DNA of 64,000 bases from NCBI GenBank assembly GCA_029204225.1, contig CM055100.1:12163040-12227039 (forward strand). Reading direction: 5' to 3'. Under the pieces are notes generated by a model, which saw only the letters and a list, made by a program, of their open reading frames with translations, was not told where the DNA came from and ran no database searches. A program made the translations under genes and the position numbers. Below are positions 58,460 through 64,000 of this stretch, piece after piece. Source of the stretch: Diphasiastrum complanatum. Lineage: Eukaryota > Streptophyta > Lycopodiopsida > Lycopodiales > Lycopodiaceae. How positions within the stretch are numbered: position 1 is the stretch's first letter; each line of letters begins with the position of its first letter.

Positions 58460-59008
58460 AGGGCTCACACCACCTCCATTTCGTAAGAAATGTAATTAGA
58501 AAGTCAGACACCAATGGTAAACTTGTAATTATTGTACGTATGCCTAGAGGCATAAAATAGTGTAACAATTAAACGTGCCTCGAAGCACAATAGGAAAATT
58601 ATGTGGCATGGCTCAAATAAGAAGTACAAAAACATTGTAAAGTCAAGTTACTTGTCAAAATAAAGAACGTGTGATCTATTATAGGTAAAACTATAATGAA
58701 AGAGCGATAGCTTGTTAGGCTGCCTCCATGCTAGCTTCCTTCACAAAATGAAAACTACAACTAAATCCTAAAAGATACACGAGAATCTAACTTAAACCAC
58801 TCCTACTTCATCATGGCTATTTGTGGACGCCATCATACCCTTGTTGCTCTTGGCCTCTTTGGGTTCCAAGACATCCAACATAAAAGGAAATCCTACCTAC
58901 AATGGCTTAAGGCGACTGGAATTTATGAAAAAACTCACCGGCTACTTAATCAAACTTCATCGTCAGTCTTGGAATTCACTCGAACTCCAATATCGAGAGA
59001 CCAGATGT
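58460..59008. other. Unclassified flank of D3
   Basis: 58813-59008 is open in two frames (~60 codons each; HHTLVALGLFGFQDIQHKRK in one) but no family is recognised and D3 interrupts it. Confidence 0.35.
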
Positions 59009-59698
59009 TGTGAAAAGTACGGTACTAAGGACCATAAATGGATCTTTGAATGATCCACAAGGTTGATTGTGTGCTTGTTAAAGAATCTATCAGATAGTAG
59101 TCATCAGAAAACAAGATCTAGTTTAGCAACTTGATAGAAAACAAGAGAGACAATCAGAGTATTGATCAAAAACTATAATCCAAGTTCTCGCGTGTGAAAA
59201 TCAGGCTGTATTACGGCCTATAGACAAATTTTGAAGGGTGCCAAAGTTGGGTTTCATTGGAATCAATCACAATCACCATACATAGAGAGAAAATCCGAGT
59301 TTCTCCTTGAGGCTCCAAAAAGTTTCTATCTTCTCACTATGGAGAATGGGAATACATAGTAAAAGACACTTCCTTTGCCAAGTTAGGTGAAAATCCAGCA
59401 TGTAATAAGAAAGTAGACTCAAATTTCTTGCCCTAATGTGGAAACCCTAGCCTAGATCCAAGAGTCATGCTTGGTAGGTGCATGGTAGCTACAAATCTCA
59501 TCATAAATCATGGTCTAGATCCTACAAAGTAGGAATCACTAACAAATGGACACACGCACTCCTCTTGACTCGTGGTAACCTACCTTAGGTGTGGATTTAC
59601 AAGTGGCACTTTGGCCATTCAAGTGGCTAACAAAAAATATTGACAAAATGTACAATATTCTACATGGCTAGATTTGCCAATGTAGGCAATTTTTCACA
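59009..59698 (-). repeat. D3 3' LTR, 690 bp
   Basis: TGTGAAAAGTAC...TTTTCACA on the plus strand. Recognisably related to D LTRs (GGCCGTAATACAGCCTG, TGCTTGGTAGGT blocks) but clearly diverged. CTCGCGTGTGAAAAT near 59188 replaces the palindrome. The purine tract on the minus strand reads TTTGAGGAGGAG at 59699-59710. Confidence 0.9.
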
Positions 59699-59785
59699 CT
59701 CCTCCTCAAATCTAGCTTTGGAAACCACAATACTTTTATCAATCACTCCAACTAAAGATCTAAGCTTGAAAAATAAGTCTTTAGG

Positions 59786-60604
59786 TCAAGATTTAGTAAA
59801 CAAATCAACCAAGCAACTTGATGATGACACATGTTGGAGCTTGATCTCTTTTGCTTGTACTTTTTCTCTCACAAAATGATGAGCAATCTTGATGTGTTTG
59901 CTCCTTGCATGGAATGTAGGATTAGTTCCAAGTGATTGGGCTGATTGGTTGTCACAATAGATGATAGGGATCTCCTCCTTTATGATATGAAGCTCCACCA
60001 ATAGCCTTTTGAGCCACAAGACCTCCTTGCATGTTGATTTCAAGGCCTTGTATTCGGATTCTGTGGAAGATAAGGAGATGGTATCTTGCTTTTTGGAAAG
60101 CCATGATACTACTCCATCACATAGAAAGGTGGCAAAAGCAGTTGTTGATCTTCTATCCACTTTGTCACCTACAAAATCCGAGTCACTATAGGCTCTTAAG
60201 CCAAGATTAGTCCCTCTATACAAAATGCCAAAATTCTTAGTAGATGAAATGTATCTAAGAACTCTTTTGGCCATCTTCCAATGTGAAACTAGAGGACTTT
60301 GCATGAATTGGCTTAACTTTCCAACACTATAACTAAGATCAGGTCTAGCTATAACTAAATAGATCAAGGAGCCAATAATCCTTCTATATAATGTGATGTC
60401 TTCAAAGGATGTTTCATCACAATCAATAGATGCTTTTACATGTTGCTCCATTGGTGTCTCAATGCCTTTACAATTCTTCATTCCAAATATATCTAGGATG
60501 GATGTAGCATATTTAGATTGACAAATGAAGCTAAAATCACATCCTCTAATAACCTCTATTCCAAGAATGAAGCTTAATAGGATGAGATCTATGTAAATCA
60601 TTGT
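59786..60604 (-). pseudogene. D3 RT thumb and RNase H
   Basis: LSFILGIEVIRG, SKYATSILDIFGMKNCKG, TPMEQHV, FEDITLYRRIIGSLIYL and ARPDLSYSVGKLSQFMQ form the RT thumb/connection; SDSDFVGDKVDRRSTT, WLSKKQDTISLSSTESEYKAL, YCDNQSAQSL and HARSKHIKIAHHFVRE form the RNase H. It is open for 271 codons and stops one residue after VDLFTKS. The catalytic YVDD and everything upstream to the protease is deleted, so the polymerase cannot work. Confidence 0.92.
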
Positions 60605-61592
60605 AAGAAAGTAAAGTGGAGAAAATGTCCTTTTGATATGTCATGTGGGAACTAGCCCCACTATCAATCCACCAAGAATCATTGGTGTTGCTCTTGGTTG
60701 ATGGTGGTTTGTTGGAAACCATCAAGGATGACTCTTCTTCATCCTCTTCCTCCTAATGTGCAATGTTGCTTTGTTTGCTCTCTTGTGCCTTCTTCTTCTT
60801 GAAGCATTCTGATGCAAAATGTCCTTTCTTTCCATAGAAGAAAACATTTGTACTTGGACTTGTCTTTGATCTTGCACTTTGAGCTTGAAGCCTCATCCTC
60901 CTCCTTGGTCTCCTTGAAGTGCTTCTTCTTGCCATTGGTCTTCTTCTTGCCTTTGAATGAGAAATTAGCTTTCTCATCACCATTCTGCAGAGAAATAACA
61001 TTCATTATTCCATTGGTATGCATCATCCTACACTCTTTAGCCACTAATACACTGTGAAGCTTTTCTATAGTGGGCAAAGTGTATTGGATTGCAAAGCTTT
61101 GGACCAAATTTGAAAAGTCACTCCCTAGACCATTAAGGACAATCTAAACAAGCTCACTATCTTGAATCTTCTCTCCAATGGAAGCTAACTCCCTATTGAG
61201 AGACTTGATTCTGAGCACATAAACTTGTGCACTCTCATCGCTCCTCTTCAGGCTTTGTAGAATCTGATTCCTAAGCATGAGTACCCTCGAAGTGTTACTA
61301 GACTCATAGATTGATCTTAATATTCCCAAGCCTCTTTAGCACTAGTACAAGTTGATACTTCTCTCAACAAATCATTGCTTACATTCATCTTCACACAGTG
61401 AAGTGCAAGCCTAGATCTTCTCTTGTATTTAGCTAACTCTTGTGCACCTAGAGGTTCATCTTCATCATCAATTAGAAACTCATAAAGGTCCTGGAGCACC
61501 ATGAGTAACTCCATCCTCACTTTTCAAATAACATAATTGGTAGAATTTAACCTTTCACTAGCTTCTAGAAGGTATGCTCTAGCAGATCCCAT
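60605..61592 (-). pseudogene. gag: D3 gag-protease, broken
   Basis: Start MGSARAYLLEASERLN at 61592; gag phrases LLREVSTCTSAKEAWEY, IKSLNRELASIGEKIQD and IEKLHSVLVAKECRMM; zinc knuckle with frame damage (CFFYGKKGHFASEC in one frame, the second Cys being Tyr); protease WWIDSGASSHMTYQ near 60640-60675. Stops at 61144 and in the first 40 codons, and shifts near 61320 and 60850, kill it. The protease is joined directly to RT thumb at ~60605. Confidence 0.88.
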
Positions 61593-62342
61593 CTTACTAG
61601 TGAAATTCTACACACAAGATATAGATTTGTTTGAACTCACAAAGGTTTCTAACTTGCAGTGTTTCAAATGTTGACTTCTAATCCAATAGATGGACTTGTA
61701 ATCACAGTTCTATCACTCCCTCACAAAGCTGGAATGAAGATAAGATGAAGTGAAAACTACTCTCAAGCAAATCTTGCCAATCTTGGCTATTTTTCAACAA
61801 TAGAATGACTCTATCTCTCTCTTTCACTTTGATGTACTTTCTAGACCTAGTTTTCACTTTAAGAAAGTCTGAATTCAGCCTAGATTAATTAGTTCTCATG
61901 AATTAAATCCAAAACTAATTAATTACAACAATGTTTGAGTTGCCCATTCTCATCTTTGTATTTCTTACGGCACCAATCTGTGCCCTCTGCTTCATTCTGG
62001 AGCCTCTTTGACTGGTGCGCAGCTTACACCTCCAACACTCCCCCTTAAGCAAGCACTAGTTGACAAGGCAAACTCCCCCTTGCTATCACAACTGAATACG
62101 GTTGTAGCAAGTCCTGGGCTTTGATACTATGTAAAAAGTTTTTACACTTGGTGTGTGTGGTCGGGCTAGGGATTGAACCTAGGACCTCCCCAATTTCGGT
62201 GGAGTGCTCTACCACTGAGCTACCCATCCATTTATGTTCCAAGAGTGTTGTGCAAGGGCTATAGCCTTGACACTTTCTAACACTCCCCCTCAAGGCATAG
62301 CCCTTTTTAGCTACTATCCGCCTAGACCACACCCACAATCAT
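61593..62342 (-). other. D3 leader, partly foreign
   Basis: 61593-61920 matches the D1/D2 leader (AGAACTGTGATTA, GGAATGAAGATAAGATG blocks). From about 61920 to 62342 the sequence is unrelated to D1/D2. It includes two GGGGGAGTGTT polypurine-plus-LTR-start-like junctions, a second PBS-like word (TAGTATCAAAGCCC in minus sense, about 62120) and the tRNA-like sequence. Confidence 0.65.
62159..62229 (-). tRNA. tRNA-like sequence, GAA in the anticodon position (Phe-like)
   Basis: 71 nt fold by eye into a cloverleaf: acceptor GGATGGG/CCCGACC (one A-A mismatch and one G-T), D arm GCTC-AGTGGTA-GAGC, anticodon arm CTCCA-CCGAAAT-TGGGG with GAA at positions 34-36, five-base variable loop AGGTC, T arm CTAGG-TTCAATC-CCTAG. 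Box A (TAGCTCAGTGG) and box B (GGTTCAATCCC) of the internal pol III promoter are intact. The acceptor mismatch and its setting inside an element argue for a captured tRNA or tRNA-derived repeat, not a working gene. Confidence 0.65.
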
Positions 62343-62355
62343 GGCTCTGATACCA
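62343..62355 (-). other. Primer-binding site of D3
   Basis: GGCTCTGATACCA on the plus strand abuts the LTR start at 62356; initiator Met tRNA type. Confidence 0.92.
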
Positions 62356-62958
62356 TGTGAAAAGTACAGTACTAAGGACCACAAATGGATCTTTGATTGA
62401 TCCACAAGGTTGATTGTGTGCTTGTTAAACAATCTATTAGATACTAGTCATCAAAATACAAGATCTAGTTCAGCAGCTTGATAGAAAACAAGTAGAGACA
62501 ATCAAAGCATTGATCAAAAACTATAATTCAAGTTTCCACGTGTGAAAATCAGGCTGTAGTACAGCCTGTAGATAGAGTTTGAAGTGCGCCAAAGCTGGTT
62601 TTCATTGGAATCAATCACAATCACTATACATAGAGAGAAAATCTGAGTGACTCCTTGAGGTTCCAAAAGGTTTCTATCTTCTCACTACGGAGACTGAGAA
62701 TACATAGTAAAAGACACTTCCTTTGCCAAGTTATGTGAAAATCCAGCATGTAATAAGGAAATAGACTCAACTTTCTTGTCCTAATGTAAAAACCCTAGCC
62801 TAGATCCAAGAGTCATGCTTGGTAGGTGCATGGTAGGTACAAATCTCATCATAAATCATGGTCTAGATCCTACAAAGTAGGAATCACTACCAAATGGACA
62901 CAACCACTCCTCTTGACTCGTGGTAACCTACCTTAGGTGTGGATTTACAAGTGGCACT
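62356..62958 (-). repeat. D3 5' LTR, outer ~90 bp missing
   Basis: Matches 59009-59610 of the 3' LTR and then switches, after TACAAGTGGCACTTT, to unrelated sequence. TTCCACGTGTGAAAAT lies near 62534. Confidence 0.88.
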
Positions 62959-63320
62959 TTATTATCGACATATCAGTCGGGCACTCATCCCATAGGCGGC
63001 TACTTGGGTTAGTCGGGTAGCCACACGTAGGAAACTTAGCCTATATAGTATATTTTGGTTTCGTTATGCTATACTCAGGGGCATGTCCTAGGTCTTTTGT
63101 CAGTATTTTAGCCCATGTTGGGCCTTTTACTTAGACAGGTGCCTTATTAGTATGTTGAAACGTGTCGAGCCCATGCATGTTGGGGCTTTGGGTATATGTA
63201 CAGCTTTTTCTTTGTAATCTATAACTTTTGTTGTGCCATCTTTGAGAGATTGTGAGCGTGTCTATGGTGATTAGTTGATGTGATCTGCATACCGCACTAG
63301 AACCTAACAGGATCTTAACA
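62959..63320 (+). repeat. LTR of another element (family F), 5' side
   Basis: TATTATCGACATATCAG... to AGGATCTTAACA, ~360 bp, ending at a PBS. The left end lacks a canonical TG (TA instead), so either the terminal G was lost or the boundary is a few bases off. It is distinctly more GC-rich than the copia LTRs around it. Confidence 0.65.
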
Positions 63321-63562
63321 TGGTATCAAAGCGGTAGGGTGATATAGGTATGCACGATCCGGTGGAGCTATGGGATAGTGTCTCTCACCAGGAAAAATAT
63401 CTTTTAGAGCATCTCAGGAGGAGGACTCCATACAGGGTATTGGCAGTCCGGATCATAGGAGATAGCAAAGTTCCTTCAATTGGAGCTTCAGGGAAGATCT
63501 AAACGATTGTCGTAGATGAATACCAAGGAGGATTCATGGAAGAAGCTTGATCACTACAAACG
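63321..63562 (+). other. PBS (63321-63333) and leader of element F
   Basis: TGGTATCAAAGCGG is an initiator Met tRNA PBS variant. The ~230 bp downstream have no ORF and end where the minus-strand copia fragment begins. Confidence 0.65.
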
Positions 63563-64000
63563 TCAATCTCTAGGCCTAAGATGAAGTGCAATTCTCCAAG
63601 ATCTTGCATCTTGAATTCATTTCCAAGTGCAATTTTAGTTTTTTCAATAAATTGATACAACTTCCACTGAGGATAATATCATCAACATAAATTAGAAGAA
63701 TGATAATATCACTAGCATAAAACTTGAATACAAGGATAAATTAGAAGAATGATAAAATCACTAGCATAAAACTTGAATACAAGGAAGGATCATAGTCACT
63801 AGGATTAAATCCTAGTGAGACAAGGAAAGAATTGAGTTAAGCATACCATGATCTTGGTGCTTTCTTAAGTTTATAAAGACTTGTGATATGAAATATGCAT
63901 AGTTAGTGGAATCAAGATCCACTTGCTTGCCTTTGTCAATAGTCTGCACAATTTATAGCTTCTCCCCAGAAGTTAATAGTTACAATTCAAATTTCTTTAG
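63563..64000 (-). pseudogene. Copia integrase/RT fragment, deleted and duplicated
   Basis: The minus strand reads NFWGEAINCADY (integrase), jumps to LYKLKKAPRSWYA (RT), then SFLVSLGFNPSDYDPSLY, LIYVDDIILSGS (catalytic YVDD) and KTKIALGNEFKMQDLGELHFILGLEI. The integrase-to-RT jump deletes the linker and RT fingers. A 49-bp duplication splits the stretch between DPSLY and YVDD. It is cut by the window end. Confidence 0.85.
63687..63784. repeat. 49-bp tandem duplication inside the RT fragment
   Basis: Two units beginning ATAAATTAGAAGAATGATAA (63687-63735 and 63736-63784) differ at one base. 49 is not a multiple of three, so the duplication shifts the frame just before YVDD. Confidence 0.95.

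Larger units (their letters stand above)
59009..62958 (-). mobile_element. Copia element D3, internally deleted, 5' LTR broken by F
   Basis: A D-related element on the minus strand: complete 3' LTR (59009-59698), RT thumb plus RNase H, a deletion junction at ~60605, protease, zinc knuckle, gag, leader with a tRNA-like sequence, PBS, and a 5' LTR that breaks off at ~62958 where another LTR begins. D3 keeps the RNase H that D1 and D2 lost, and so shows what the ancestor of D carried. Confidence 0.88.

Noticed and set aside
62045-62338. 97-codon ORF with SSVVEHSTEIGEVLGSIPSP
   Set aside because: This wording is the translation of a tRNA body read as protein; the DNA folds as a tRNA-like cloverleaf instead.

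Overview
This is a piece of nuclear DNA from a land plant with a large, repeat-rich genome, with no convincing intact host gene. Almost everything recognisable is Ty1/copia LTR retrotransposon: UBN2-type gag, CX2CX4HX4C zinc knuckles, DSGA proteases, HHCC/DDE integrases, YVDD reverse transcriptases and copia RNase H. Primer-binding sites complementary to initiator-Met tRNA (TGGTATCAGAGC) recur on both strands. A gymnosperm is plausible but not proven. The hints are the sheer copia load and a decayed non-LTR reverse transcriptase at 7.9-10.9 kb of the Penelope/rvt grade, a group known in plants mainly from conifers and mosses.

Layout. 1-0.77 kb: a dispersed repeat (H) and a degenerate minisatellite. 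0.77-5.23 kb: copia element D1. 6.1-6.45 kb: an integrase scrap. 7.9-10.87 kb: the unusual RT relic, followed by a 241-bp CT microsatellite. 11.9-20.8 kb: an old minus-strand copia (C), whose gag is split by a young minus-strand copia (A-minus, 14183-20333, TSD TTTGG). 21.7-33.9 kb: minus-strand copia B-minus (TSD AGATT), itself split by plus-strand A-plus (23068-29224, TSD ATAGT). 35.5-40.0 kb: an LTR of family G split by element D2. 40.0-42.3 kb: LTR-like pieces and an integrase scrap. 42.3-46.7 kb: a 5'-truncated second B copy (B-plus), which keeps the empty site for A-plus. 46.7-59 kb: minisatellite, H copy 2, a second G LTR, CT/AC microsatellite, long AT-rich stretches and two decayed RNase H relics. 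59.0-63.0 kb: minus-strand element D3, with a tRNA-like sequence in its leader, broken by another LTR (F). 63.56-64.0 kb: an IN/RT scrap.

How the parts fit. Only family A carries the full gag-PR-IN-RT-RH set, and both copies are broken. Both share one TGA between protease and integrase, although they are independent insertions. B has gag-PR-IN and RNase H, but its RT is replaced by about 1.07 kb of non-copia coding-like sequence; both B copies also share several frame-killing lesions, so B seems to have moved while already dead. D keeps gag-PR and only scars of RT. C has an unknown 211-residue ORF where RT/RNase H belongs. LTRs of A, B and D share a CACACGTGTG-like palindrome and the same primer-binding site. 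The simplest reading is a community of non-autonomous copia elements served by A-like helpers. Identities, boundaries and ages were judged by eye without alignment software.
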